A DNA stretch of 64,000 nucleotides from Mesonia sediminis. GTDB taxonomy: Bacteria; Bacteroidota; Bacteroidia; Flavobacteriales; Flavobacteriaceae. The DNA lies in contig NZ_JBHULZ010000014.1 in the NCBI RefSeq assembly GCF_042684705.1, positions 1-64,000 on the forward strand, in the 5' to 3' direction. The notes beneath the pieces were generated by a model that did not search any database, was not told the DNA's origin, and saw only the letters and a program-made list of their open reading frames with translations. A program made the position numbers and the translations under genes. Shown here piece by piece: positions 43,754 to 53,100 of the stretch; position 1 is the first letter of the stretch, and each line of letters opens with the position of its first letter.

Positions 43754-44737
43754 TTAAACAAGGTAAAAGAAAGTAAATACAAATACCCAAACTAAGTCTA
43801 CAAAGTGCCAATATAATCCCACTTTTTCTACCATTTCATAACTTCCTCTTCGCTCATAAGTACCTACTAAAACATTAAAGAATATTATAATATTTAAGAT
43901 GATACCCATTGAAACGTGAAAACCGTGAAATCCTGTGATAAAGAAAAAGAAATCGGCGAACAATGGTGGCCCATATTCATTATGGGTAAGGTTTGCTCCT
44001 TCTACGGTTGTAACAGCATCATTCTTTAATTTTGCCAATGAAGCTTCTCTAGATAAAACAATTTTCTTACCGTTTTCATCTAATTGCTGAATACGAACCA
44101 ATATATTTGGATTAGCTTCAAATCCCTTAGTAATTTCCTCTACAGTAAAACTAGCAGACGTCTGCTTATCAGCATCATACCACACACCATTGCTAGGCTG
44201 GTGTTCTATACGATCCTGAGGTAAGGTTTTAGCAAAATCTGCTAAAGCAACGCGCTCGTGTTCGGTATCTACGAATTGTAAAATTTGACCTCCTCGTGTT
44301 TCAACCGCACCGTAAGTACCGTTTATAAAATTTTTCCACTCCCAAGCTTGCGATCCTACAAAGACCAAACCACCAATAATGGTTAAAAACATGTAGAGTG
44401 TAACTTTCTTTTTGTTCATATGATGTCCTGCATCTACAGCTAACACCATGGTCACCGATGAAAATATTAGAATAAAAGTCATCAACGCCACATAGTACAT
44501 GGGTGCGTCAACCCCGTGTAAGAACGGAAAGTGATTAAACACCTCATCGGCTATAGGCCAAGAGTCTATAAACTTAAATCTTGAAAAACCATAAGCTGCT
44601 AAAAACGCCGAAAACGTAAGCGCATCTGATGCAATAAAAAACCACATCATTAATTTTCCATAACTTGCTCCAAGTGGTTTATTTCCTCCACCCCAAGTTT
44701 TTCCTTCGGTGCCTGTTTGGGCAACAGTAGCTTCCAT
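43754..44737 (-). CDS. Cytochrome c oxidase subunit III, with soluble insertion
   Basis: A 327-residue subunit III with transmembrane helices and the motifs LMMWFFIASDALTFSAFLAAYG near the N terminus, QAWEWKNFI, ITGFHGFHVSMG and WHFVDLVWVFVFTFFYLV at the end. About 105 residues (roughly 145-250) between QAWEW and the next helix are hydrophilic and have no counterpart in the 193-residue paralogue next door. They should form an extra soluble domain. The cluster ctaB-cox3-cox3-cox4 supports the assignment. Confidence 0.93.
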   Translation of the reverse strand: MEATVAQTGTEGKTWGGGNKPLGASYGKLMMWFFIASDALTFSAFLAAYGFSRFKFIDSWPIADEVFNHFPFLHGVDAPMYYVALMTFILIFSSVTMVLAVDAGHHMNKKKVTLYMFLTIIGGLVFVGSQAWEWKNFINGTYGAVETRGGQILQFVDTEHERVALADFAKTLPQDRIEHQPSNGVWYDADKQTSASFTVEEITKGFEANPNILVRIQQLDENGKKIVLSREASLAKLKNDAVTTVEGANLTHNEYGPPLFADFFFFITGFHGFHVSMGIILNIIIFFNVLVGTYERRGSYEMVEKVGLYWHFVDLVWVFVFTFFYLV

Positions 44738-44782
44738 AAATAGAAATTAGTGTTAAATATTAAGCAAAAATAGTTAATTTTA

Positions 44783-45364
44783 TTATCCTAAGAAATATAA
44801 AAAGAAAAACAGATAAATCCACAAGACATCTACAAAATGCCAAAAGGTCGCACCTAGCTCTAATCCAAGCATTTGACCAGATTTATAGCGCTGTTTAGAA
44901 TTATTATAAATTAAGACCAATAAAATGATTAAACCCGCCACTATATGGGCGATATGAGATATAACAATTAAATAAATAAAAGATGAAGTTATGTTGCTCG
45001 CACTTCCTGTAAAATAATACCCCTCACCCAAAATTTCCATAAATCCTTGAAATTGCATCCAAACAAAAACACTACCCAAAACAAAGGTTGCTATAAGTAA
45101 CCAACCAGCTTTTTTGGTTTCATTATTCTTTACGGCTTTTTTAGCAAAAAGTAAGCAAACACTACTTAGCAAAATAACAATTGTACTGTACAAAAAAGGC
45201 GCTGGTAATTGAAAATCTTCAATCCAATCGGGCCGATCTTTACTCACCACAAATGCACTGGTAAGTCCGGCAAACATCATACCCATGCTTATGATTGCGA
45301 ACCACAACATCATTTTTTTTGACCGTGCTATTTTTTCTCTCTCGGTACCATCTGTTAAATCCAT
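44783..45364 (-). CDS. Cytochrome c oxidase subunit III (short paralogue)
   Basis: A 193-residue subunit III with five helices. Visible motifs are KKMMLWFAIISMGMMFAGLTSAFVV, the QFQGFMEI segment aligning with QAWEWKNF, ISHIAHIVAGLIILL, and WHFVDVLWIYLFFFLYFL at the end. It has no insertion. It overlaps ctaB by 10 bases. Bacteroidota often carry two subunit III genes side by side, perhaps as halves or variants of the same position in the oxidase. Confidence 0.92.
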   Translation of the reverse strand: MDLTDGTEREKIARSKKMMLWFAIISMGMMFAGLTSAFVVSKDRPDWIEDFQLPAPFLYSTIVILLSSVCLLFAKKAVKNNETKKAGWLLIATFVLGSVFVWMQFQGFMEILGEGYYFTGSASNITSSFIYLIVISHIAHIVAGLIILLVLIYNNSKQRYKSGQMLGLELGATFWHFVDVLWIYLFFFLYFLG

Positions 45365-46308
45365 AAGCGAATATATTTATCTAAAACATAAATTATTTGT
45401 AGTAAGGTAATATAGCTAACACTAGCAAACATAAGCTGCTTAGCCGTTTTCTGGTCTCTATCACGGTATAATTTCACGGCATAATACATCATACCTGCGC
45501 CAAGTAAAAATATTAATACCCCTGCAATCGGACTCAGATATAAGTTGCCGGTAACCCCTAGTGTGGGTACTAGTGAAATTACCACCGTCCAAATTGTATA
45601 GAGTATAATTTGAATCGCAGTCCCTTTATCTCGTTTTCCCGTTGGCAGCATAAAGAATCCACCTTTCTCATAATCATCGTACAACCACCAGCCTAACGCC
45701 CAGAAATGCGGGAATTGCCAAAAAAACTGAATCATAAAAAGCGTTCCTGGCTCGATACTAAAATCATTTGTAGCGGCTACCCAGCCAAGCATAAATGGTA
45801 TTGCTCCTGGAAAGGCACCTACAAATACAGAAAGTGGTGTTTTTGTTTTTAATGGGGTGTAAACACTTACATACAAAAAGATTGATATCGCACCGAACAT
45901 AGACGTTACAGGGTTGATGATATACAAAACAGCCAACCCCAATAAAGTGAAACTAACAGCAATAAACAGCGCCATTTTCACACTCATTCTACCTGCTGGT
46001 AAAGGCCTGTTTTTGGTACGGCTCATTAATCCATCTAAATCACGCTCTAAAACTTGATTAAAAGCATTACTTGCACCCACCATCATATAACCTCCAATAC
46101 CTAGCAATAAAACCGTAAAAAAATTAATTTTATCGGCTCCTAGAAAATAACCAGCAATAGAAGAAAAAACCACACTTACCGCCAAACGCATTTTGGTAAT
46201 TTCTTTAAAATCGGTTAACCGATTTACCTGATAAGTATTTTCTATGGTCTTGCTCAATCTTCTAAAAATTGTAGCTGCAAAGATACTGCTTAAAAGCGGT
46301 AAAGACAA
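45355..46308 (-). CDS. ctaB: Protohaem IX farnesyltransferase (haem O synthase)
   Basis: This enzyme adds a farnesyl group to haem B to give haem O, the precursor of haem A for the oxidase encoded nearby. The 317-residue UbiA-type membrane protein has the aspartate motif NAFNQVLERDLDGLMSRTKNRPLP (split at about 80-103) and the second motif YDDYEKGGFFMLP. It begins 17 bases after the remB-like gene with no terminator between, and overlaps the next gene by 10 bases. The N-terminal 35 residues may be overlong, but no better start is obvious. Confidence 0.94.
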   Translation of the reverse strand: MSLPLLSSIFAATIFRRLSKTIENTYQVNRLTDFKEITKMRLAVSVVFSSIAGYFLGADKINFFTVLLLGIGGYMMVGASNAFNQVLERDLDGLMSRTKNRPLPAGRMSVKMALFIAVSFTLLGLAVLYIINPVTSMFGAISIFLYVSVYTPLKTKTPLSVFVGAFPGAIPFMLGWVAATNDFSIEPGTLFMIQFFWQFPHFWALGWWLYDDYEKGGFFMLPTGKRDKGTAIQIILYTIWTVVISLVPTLGVTGNLYLSPIAGVLIFLLGAGMMYYAVKLYRDRDQKTAKQLMFASVSYITLLQIIYVLDKYIRLWI

Positions 46309-46325
46309 AGCTTGCTGCTATATTT

Positions 46326-48416
46326 TTAAAAGTCGTAGTACCAATTAAATAAGTCGGTTCTAAACCCAAAATTTAACCAGGTAGTAGTGCCTGTAGACGG
46401 CAGGAATGTATTTTCAATATCGGGTGTCAAGTTTCGATAAATAAAATTAGCATACACTTTTAAATTTGTAGCCGGATTAAGCAAATACCCCAACTCTGTC
46501 TCAGCATAAAAAAAGTCTGCGGTGTTCCCTTGTAGCATTTGGTTTCCTTTATCACTTATTCGCTGGTCTTCACTTCCGTAAATATTTCCGCCGTAAAACG
46601 GATCTAAATCTGCTTCCAACTCTAAACCGCGTCTTCCTAAAATAAATTTAGCATGGCCATACCAGCGTTTTTGCTTATAGCGAGTTATGAATAAAAACTC
46701 TCTGAAATTAGCACCCCATAAATGCGCCAAAGATTGATTGTTATGACCGTAATTTAAAACTACTGTATTATGAGAGTAAGTGTAAGGTCGAGCCTGATTA
46801 TATTCTACCTGTAAATTTAAATTGCGTACGCCAACAAAGTCATATAATTTAAGGCCCAATTGATAGGCAATCTTGTTTTTGTAACTCTGCTGGCCTCCAA
46901 AAATATCTGAAGATGAAAACTCATCGATCATCATTTGGGTATAGGCGTTAATTTGATTTGAAAATTTGTATTTGGCATCAAGACCGATCAAGGCATTTCC
47001 TCCTCTAGAACCTGTTGAAAATTCTATGGCACGGTAAAAAATAACCGGATTCAAGTAGTTAAAATCAAAACCTCGATCGTTATCGTTTTCCCATAATACA
47101 GATTCAAACAATCCTATATTTAATCGCTTGCTTACATTGTAGCTTAAATGATGAGTGGCCATGTATTTTGTTCGAAAAGAGCCAGACTCCGTCACTGCAG
47201 GCCTTATGTCACGCAAACTCATCCAAATATTGGTATATTTAATTTTCCAAAAACTGGTGTTAATTTTGAAAAATGGGTACGGACTTGCATTATCGCTCAA
47301 TAGCATAGAGCGATAACCGTCGCCAATAAAGTTTTTTCCATGTCCTAATCGTAAATTAAAATAATTATTTGGGGTGTAAGAAATATAACCTTCAGCGATA
47401 GGATAATCGTAGCTATCGGTTCTAAAATCTTTTGCAATTCCCCTTGCCGGTATTAGGGCAGGATTTCCGCCATCTGGACGAATACTATTAGCGTACTCAT
47501 TAAAATAGTTGGCAAAGCGTCCTTGACTCTCATAAACCGCTGCATAAAAATTAAACTTAGAGCCAATCCCTCCTTGTATTACAGCGGCGCGAGTATTATT
47601 GTAAGTCGAATTAAAATCAGCGTCAAAATCTTTACCTATTTGAAGGTCTGCCGCAACATCTGCGGTAAACCAGTAATCTTCGGTTTGTAAACGCACCAGA
47701 TGCTCATTAAAAAACTTTTTACCAAACCACGATTTTAGAGGTAATTTTAGTTTTTCATGTTCGGTTTTAAAATCATAGTAAGCATTAACGCGATTGTAAG
47801 TCATCGGCTTGACCGAAGTATGAGCATTACTTCCCAACTGATTTAACTCCTTATCGAACCGATTGTATATTTCGTGGGATAACGGAATAGTGATTTGGCT
47901 TTCATATTCTGGATTTGTATAGGGCACTTTAGCTTGGTTGACTAAATCGTATTCTTGAAGTTTAATTTCTTGACTTCCTTTGTTGATTGCCTTTTCTTGA
48001 ACAGTTTTTTTTGGTGTTTCTAAAGGTAGTTTTATAGGATAGCGAAACTGCATATAGGTGGGTTTGCCGTTAAAAACCGCTGGTTTCAGTTTAGGGAATG
48101 AGTTAAAACTGCGGTACACTTCGTCTTTCAAGGCTTTATGAACGCTAGTCACATAAAGCACATTAAAACTTCCTGATTTATCAACCTCGAATAATACATC
48201 GATTTGGGTTTCTATATCCTTCAGATTGGCTGGTATATTAAAATTTTCATACACCAATTCGTTTAATCGCTCATAAAAGCAATTTTCTATTTCCTTTTCG
48301 GATTGAGTAGCACAAGAATCAAAAACGGGAAATTGCTCTATTCTTTGGGTCGTTTGTTGAGCCAAAGTTAGGTTAGCCAGTAAAAGCGTGAAGAAAAGCA
48401 AATTGAAATTAGCCAT
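46326..48416 (-). CDS. remB: RemB-like gliding motility protein
   Basis: A 696-residue outer-membrane protein with a signal peptide (residues 1-20, LTLAQ). An N-terminal domain (about 30-135) resembles the TonB C-terminal domain: FPVFDSCATQ, a second Cys after ten residues, IDVLFEVDKSGSFNV, and GKPTYMQFRYPIKL. The remaining 540 residues are rich in beta strands typical of a barrel. The order sprA-gcvH-vanZ-tonB-this gene is that of Flavobacterium johnsoniae, where the last gene is remB, involved in gliding. The symbol rests on this synteny and the domain layout. I choose the ATG at 48414-48416; the longer frame starts at 48470, in the promoter. Confidence 0.8.
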   Translation of the reverse strand: MANFNLLFFTLLLANLTLAQQTTQRIEQFPVFDSCATQSEKEIENCFYERLNELVYENFNIPANLKDIETQIDVLFEVDKSGSFNVLYVTSVHKALKDEVYRSFNSFPKLKPAVFNGKPTYMQFRYPIKLPLETPKKTVQEKAINKGSQEIKLQEYDLVNQAKVPYTNPEYESQITIPLSHEIYNRFDKELNQLGSNAHTSVKPMTYNRVNAYYDFKTEHEKLKLPLKSWFGKKFFNEHLVRLQTEDYWFTADVAADLQIGKDFDADFNSTYNNTRAAVIQGGIGSKFNFYAAVYESQGRFANYFNEYANSIRPDGGNPALIPARGIAKDFRTDSYDYPIAEGYISYTPNNYFNLRLGHGKNFIGDGYRSMLLSDNASPYPFFKINTSFWKIKYTNIWMSLRDIRPAVTESGSFRTKYMATHHLSYNVSKRLNIGLFESVLWENDNDRGFDFNYLNPVIFYRAIEFSTGSRGGNALIGLDAKYKFSNQINAYTQMMIDEFSSSDIFGGQQSYKNKIAYQLGLKLYDFVGVRNLNLQVEYNQARPYTYSHNTVVLNYGHNNQSLAHLWGANFREFLFITRYKQKRWYGHAKFILGRRGLELEADLDPFYGGNIYGSEDQRISDKGNQMLQGNTADFFYAETELGYLLNPATNLKVYANFIYRNLTPDIENTFLPSTGTTTWLNFGFRTDLFNWYYDF

Positions 48417-48439
48417 AGATTTAAAAATAGTTGAGTACA

Positions 48440-48470
48440 CAAATGTAAAACTAAGTGGCTTATAGCGCAA
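48440..48470 (-). promoter_or_regulatory. Promoter of remB-ctaB-cox3
   Basis: On the minus strand TTG (48470-48468), a 20-base spacer and TACATTTG (48447-48440) match the consensus, 24 bases before the ATG. No terminator is seen between remB and ctaB, so it may drive the oxidase genes too. Confidence 0.75.
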
Positions 48471-48508
48471 AGCTTAGCGTCTAAAATTAAAACTTTAAAA
48501 ACCATAAA

Positions 48509-48536
48509 AAAAGCCTTCAAATTCTTGAAGGCTTTT
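48509..48536 (-). terminator. Intrinsic terminator of tonB
   Basis: AAAAGCCTTCAA (48509-48520) pairs perfectly with TTGAAGGCTTTT (48525-48536) around a four-base loop. On the minus strand it follows the tonB stop and T residues come after. It separates tonB from remB. Confidence 0.88.
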
Positions 48537-48555
48537 ATATTGAATAAGATTAAGA

Positions 48556-49278
48556 TTAATCTTGCACTTGAAAAATAATAGGAAGTGAGTACAAAACACC
48601 AACTGGTTTACCACGTTGTTTACCGGGCACCATATTAGGCAACATACCCACAACACGCTCGGCTTCTTTTTGCAACCTTGGGTGCGGAGCTCTAGCTTGA
48701 ACACCTACAACCTTTCCGTTTCTGTCAATTTTAAATCTTACGTATACTCTATTTACACCAGACAAGCCAAGTTCTGAACCAAGATCTGTATTAAATTTAC
48801 TATTTACAAAATTCTTGATTTTATCAGACATACACTTCTTACGATCGGCGTTAGTTTTATATTTTTCACAGCCAGGAAATAAAGGAACATCCTCAATAGC
48901 CGTAAAAGGAACATCCTCAATCACTTCTTCAGGAGCTTCTTCTACCTCTGCTACTTCAACTATTTCTGGCTCATCTGTAACCTCGGTAGACTCAATAATT
49001 TCTTCCTCGATTTCTACATCATCCTCAACTACTTCGATCACCTCTGGTGCTGGTGGCGGTGGCGGTGGCGGTGGCGGTGGGGTTTGTATCTCGGTAATGG
49101 GCACATCTTCTTCCTCTAGTTGGTCAAATTGCACTACTCCTTGGTCTATGGCTTCTTTGTCATAAGTTTTCCACTCAATGGCACGCCAAGTAATCAAAAG
49201 CATTAGAATAAGACCAATTTGGAAGAACAAAACACTTTTTCTCCCTAAATCTTTCTTTGGATTCTTTTTTGGTTTCAT
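48556..49278 (-). CDS. Energy transducer TonB
   Basis: A 240-residue TonB that passes proton-motive force to outer-membrane receptors. It has a cytoplasmic basic start, one anchor helix (about 16-33), then a ten-proline run at 67-76 encoded by a GGTGGC-type repeat. A long acidic linker of Glu and Val comes next, then the C-terminal domain (about 125-240) with VPLFPGCEKY, a second Cys after eleven residues, VYVRFKIDRNGKVVGV and GKPVGVLYSLPIIF. The acidic linker replaces the usual Pro-Lys-rich spacer. It is followed by a terminator and then the remB-like gene. Confidence 0.93.
   Translation of the reverse strand: MKPKKNPKKDLGRKSVLFFQIGLILMLLITWRAIEWKTYDKEAIDQGVVQFDQLEEEDVPITEIQTPPPPPPPPPPAPEVIEVVEDDVEIEEEIIESTEVTDEPEIVEVAEVEEAPEEVIEDVPFTAIEDVPLFPGCEKYKTNADRKKCMSDKIKNFVNSKFNTDLGSELGLSGVNRVYVRFKIDRNGKVVGVQARAPHPRLQKEAERVVGMLPNMVPGKQRGKPVGVLYSLPIIFQVQD
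49052..49082. repeat. Short tandem repeat coding for the proline run of TonB
   Basis: The unit GGTGGC occurs four times in a row (49052-49075), followed by GGTGGGG. On the coding strand it reads as alternating CCA and CCG proline codons, so loss or gain of a unit would change the proline run by two and stay in frame. Confidence 0.8.
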
Positions 49279-49325
49279 AACTTGAGTTTAACGAATTGCT
49301 AATGTAAATATTTTTTGATAAAAAT

Positions 49326-49742
49326 CTAAAAGTTTAACTTCTTTTCTTGTTTCTCAGGCCTCATCAAATAAGTTGAAACCCAATATGCGACCATCACGCC
49401 GGCAGAATTGGCCAAAATATCCCAATAATCAAAAGTTCTGTAACTTGTAAGACTTTCTTGTAACACTTCAATAAAAATGCCAAAAATGATTACGAGTAAA
49501 GAAACTATTTTTTTAATTGAAATAAACCTAGTGTTTTTAACTGCTTTAAAGACGTACCAAATCCATAAAAAGCTTAAAACAAAATAGGCCGAAAAATGAA
49601 AAATCTTATCGGCCTGATTGATTTGAACTTTTGGTAAACCCTGCGTACTGGTTAAAGATAGGTAAACAATGCACAAGGTATTAACCAAAGCAAGAACGAG
49701 TAAAAGTTTAGCTGGCAATAAGTTCTTTATAAGCTTCTGCAT
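49326..49742 (-). CDS. VanZ-like membrane protein
   Basis: A 138-residue protein with four predicted helices (about 12-30, 48-66, 80-97, 107-127) and the VanZ-like pattern QADKIFHFSAYFVLSFLWIWY and FDYWDILANSAGVMVAYW. The family is of unknown function outside glycopeptide-resistance operons. It overlaps the gcvH coding region by 35 bases, and no better downstream start is evident. It is part of the ruvA-sprA-gcvH-vanZ-tonB run. Confidence 0.87.
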   Translation of the reverse strand: MQKLIKNLLPAKLLLVLALVNTLCIVYLSLTSTQGLPKVQINQADKIFHFSAYFVLSFLWIWYVFKAVKNTRFISIKKIVSLLVIIFGIFIEVLQESLTSYRTFDYWDILANSAGVMVAYWVSTYLMRPEKQEKKLNF

Positions 49743-50088
49743 CTAATAGGTCTTCTATTTCTTCTTGGTTGCTTATTTTAATTTTAATAATCCAGCCTTC
49801 GGTATACGGATCTGTATTTACGTTCTCTGGCTCGTCTTCTAGTCCTTCATTGAACTCAATGATTTCACCACTCAAAGGCAAAAACAAATCAGAAACGGTT
49901 TTAACGGCCTCTACACTACCAAAAACTTCATCTTTGGCTAATTCTTCGCCTTCTGTTTCTACCTCAACATAAACAATATCACCTAGCTCGCTTTGCGCGA
50001 AATCGGTTATACCCACAGTAGCAACATCACCGTCTATTTTAACCCACTCGTGGTCTTTAGTGTACTTTAATTCATTTGGAATGTTCAT
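49708..50088 (-). CDS. gcvH: Glycine cleavage system H protein
   Basis: A 126-residue lipoyl carrier that shuttles the aminomethyl group between the P, T and L proteins of glycine cleavage. The lipoyl lysine is Lys63 in GSVEAVKTVSD, and HEWVKIDGDVATVGITDFAQ is near the N terminus. It lies 34 bases downstream of sprA in the same direction. The other gcv genes are not in the window. In Flavobacteria gcvH commonly follows sprA. Confidence 0.97.
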   Translation of the reverse strand: MNIPNELKYTKDHEWVKIDGDVATVGITDFAQSELGDIVYVEVETEGEELAKDEVFGSVEAVKTVSDLFLPLSGEIIEFNEGLEDEPENVNTDPYTEGWIIKIKISNQEEIEDLLDAEAYKELIAS

Positions 50089-50122
50089 AATATTAACTGA
50101 TTTAATTTATAGTTGTGTTTTT

Positions 50123-53100
50123 TTAATTTCCGAAATTGTATCGAAGGGTTATACCCGAACGTATAGTTGTGGTAGGAAAAGCAGTAGAGATAGCATACTG
50201 CGAAAAAGTATGATCATAGTAAAATATGGCCGTTAAGTTTTTTGACAAAGCATAATCTGCCATAAAATATACACTCCACAAATCCTGACCCGCCGTGGTT
50301 TGACTATTAGCAAAATCTAAATACCTTATGATAGATTCATTTCTTCTAAAAGAAATATCGGCTTTAAGGTTTAAATCACTTCTAATAATTCGGTTGTTAC
50401 CTCCTACCTTTGTGGTAAAGCTTAAATCTTGAACCCGGTAACCTAAACCAAATATATATTCATTTCCTTGCACTTCGGTTAATAAGTTATTATCAAAACT
50501 CAAAGAAAGCTGTCTATCTCTTCTGATTTCAGTTGAAAGCTTAATGCTATTTTTCAACTCCATATCAACCTTAATTAAAGGTGAAAATTGCTCACTTAAA
50601 TTAATGTTTGAAATTAAAAACGGATTTTTGAAATTTCCTGATTGGTCTAGATTGGTTACACTGTACGGATTGGTTCTATCATAATCTAAATTACTTTGAA
50701 ATTGATTTATACTGTACAGCGAAGTATATCCATGCTGAAGCGTAAATCTTCTAAAAGTATCTTTAAACCATTTAATGCGCATAAGACCCGTGTACTTTAA
50801 AGTCCAGTTAGGCAAAGGTACATCTCTAAAGGCACCTAAACTAATATCTTGAGCATCTTTACCGGTATAAGCCGATAGAAAGGAAGGTAACAGCACCGCC
50901 TGACTAGTTCTTCCAAATCCTTTAGGAAACCCGGTTTCTTGGTTAATGTTGGCTGGATCTGACAAATCTATACCGGCTTTACGTGCCAAACGGTTAGCAA
51001 CGGCAAGTCTATTCTCCCTAAACTGTTCAAATGCTTCTGATCGCTCTTTGGTACTTTCAGAAAAAGCCGAGCTAATCATAATAGTAGAGATATTAAAATT
51101 ACCAAAGCTATTGGGAGCCAGCGATCTATATTGCAAATCGTCTTGATTTACTCGGTAATTTTCGGCATAATTTTCAGAATAAACCCTATTGGCGTTTAAG
51201 TCTAAGGTAAGGCCTGGCAACAAACCAATATTAGCTTGAACACCCAAATTGCGTGTTTCATTCTCTGTATATTGCTCATTAAATTCTTGATATGTGGTAA
51301 GCCAACCCCTTCTAGCTGCGCGCTCACGAATATCATTTTGACCTCCAAAAACAAAACCTGCACTGGGTTTTAAGGTGCCTAAAAACCCGATATCGTTAGT
51401 ATAACCTGGTAAAAACATACCATTGGTTTCTTGATAATTAAAGGTAAGACGTTTTAAAGCAGTCACAACATCTATACCTGTATTTAAAACGCGGTCACCA
51501 AAGCTCAACTCCTCATCATCTGTATTTGCGGCATTTGTGCCTCCACTTCTTGAAAACCCGAGAGCGTTAGCCGGACGCGCATTCATGTTGATTGCAGACT
51601 TATTACTATTCCCGCCTTTTTTCTTTAAACCTATATAATCGTAAAGAGTCCCCATTTCTACCGTACCATTTATTTGGTGGGTGTTAGCATTTTGTATGGT
51701 ATTTCCTAAATCAGGGATACCGGGTAAATCTCGTAAGATTTGAGATCCGCGTTGCCATTGAAAATTACCCGTATAAGAATAGGTTGCCCTTAAAAATTTA
51801 AGGAATGGAAACTTCTCAAAAGGCAACTCATAATTTACTTGTAAATTTTGGTTAAAGCTATTTGGATCTCCGATGGCAAAAAAGTCATCCCAAACCCCAA
51901 CGCTATTGTCTTGCCTGTTTTCTTCATCTATATAATTACGCACTATTCGATTGGTATTTGCCGAGAGTACAAAATTTAAGGATTTAGTCAATTGATGATT
52001 GATAGCATATTGATAGTCGAATGTATAATTGCGCTGATATAACTTTGGCAAACCTAAAGAACCTGGTGGCAGATTGATTTCTCTAAATCGTTGTTCGTTA
52101 TATTGCCTCAAAATGGTGCTTGAAGCGGATAAACTAGTAGGTAATAAATTAAAATTGAAATCTTTTAGCGGCTGATAGTAATCACTACTATCTAAAACGG
52201 CAATGTTTTTAAAAGGCTCTACTGCAACTTTTGGTGGTGCGTACTCATAAGTTGCACCTACGTTAACATTTTGGCTTAATGCTTCTGCTATTTCAAAATC
52301 ACGATGATCCTCTTGATTATAGGTTCCTGAAAAGGTGAAATTTTCTACATCAATAGGAAGCGGTACTTTATCTTGATTCTGCCTTTCTTTTCGTAGACCA
52401 ATAACACTAACGCTTTGACGCTTTGTATAATCCTCGGCTCGTTCTTGCAATTCGCGCTTGCGTTCGGGTGTAGCATTATCTAACAGCGTCTCTAATTCTA
52501 AATCTAAATATTCTGGATCAAATTGAGGAGTGATTAATTCCTCCCCACGGCTGTAGCTAAATGGTACTTTTACACCCCATTTTTTGGGCAGTAATTGTCC
52601 CATATTTAAGCTGGTTACAACATCATATTGTTTCACATCTTCTCTACTACGCTGGTTAGGCCCTTGTTCTATGCTACCAAAACCAACAGTGCTTCGCTTA
52701 CCTGTAGCGCTTACACTGGCGAAGTCGGCTAGATTGGTATCCATATTTACGATTGCGGCCCAGCCACCTTCATTTTTCATATCAGAAAGACGTAACTCGT
52801 TAAACCAAACTTCACCACTAGCCTGTGTTGTTCCGGTATTTTTTAAACCTAGCATCAACATACGTATATCGCCAAAAGTTGGATTCCCCTTTATACCTAC
52901 CTTCATCTCTCCAGAAGTATTCCCGGTGATAGGTTGCAGGTCTTTATTGAAATAATTTAGCTGTCCTGGGTTAAAATTAGGGTTTCCTATAACCAATGAT
53001 TTTATTTGCTGCAATAAAGCTAGGGGGAGTTTTAAGTCATTTTCTATGGGCCACACATCTCTAGGTACAGTTGAATTTAGGTCGCTTACCGTAAGAGGAA

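Noticed and set aside
48815..49165. Open frame on the plus strand rich in Ser, Thr and Gly, opposite tonB
   Set aside because: It is the complement of the acidic linker and proline run of tonB, and its low-complexity composition follows from that; no promoter or start context supports it.
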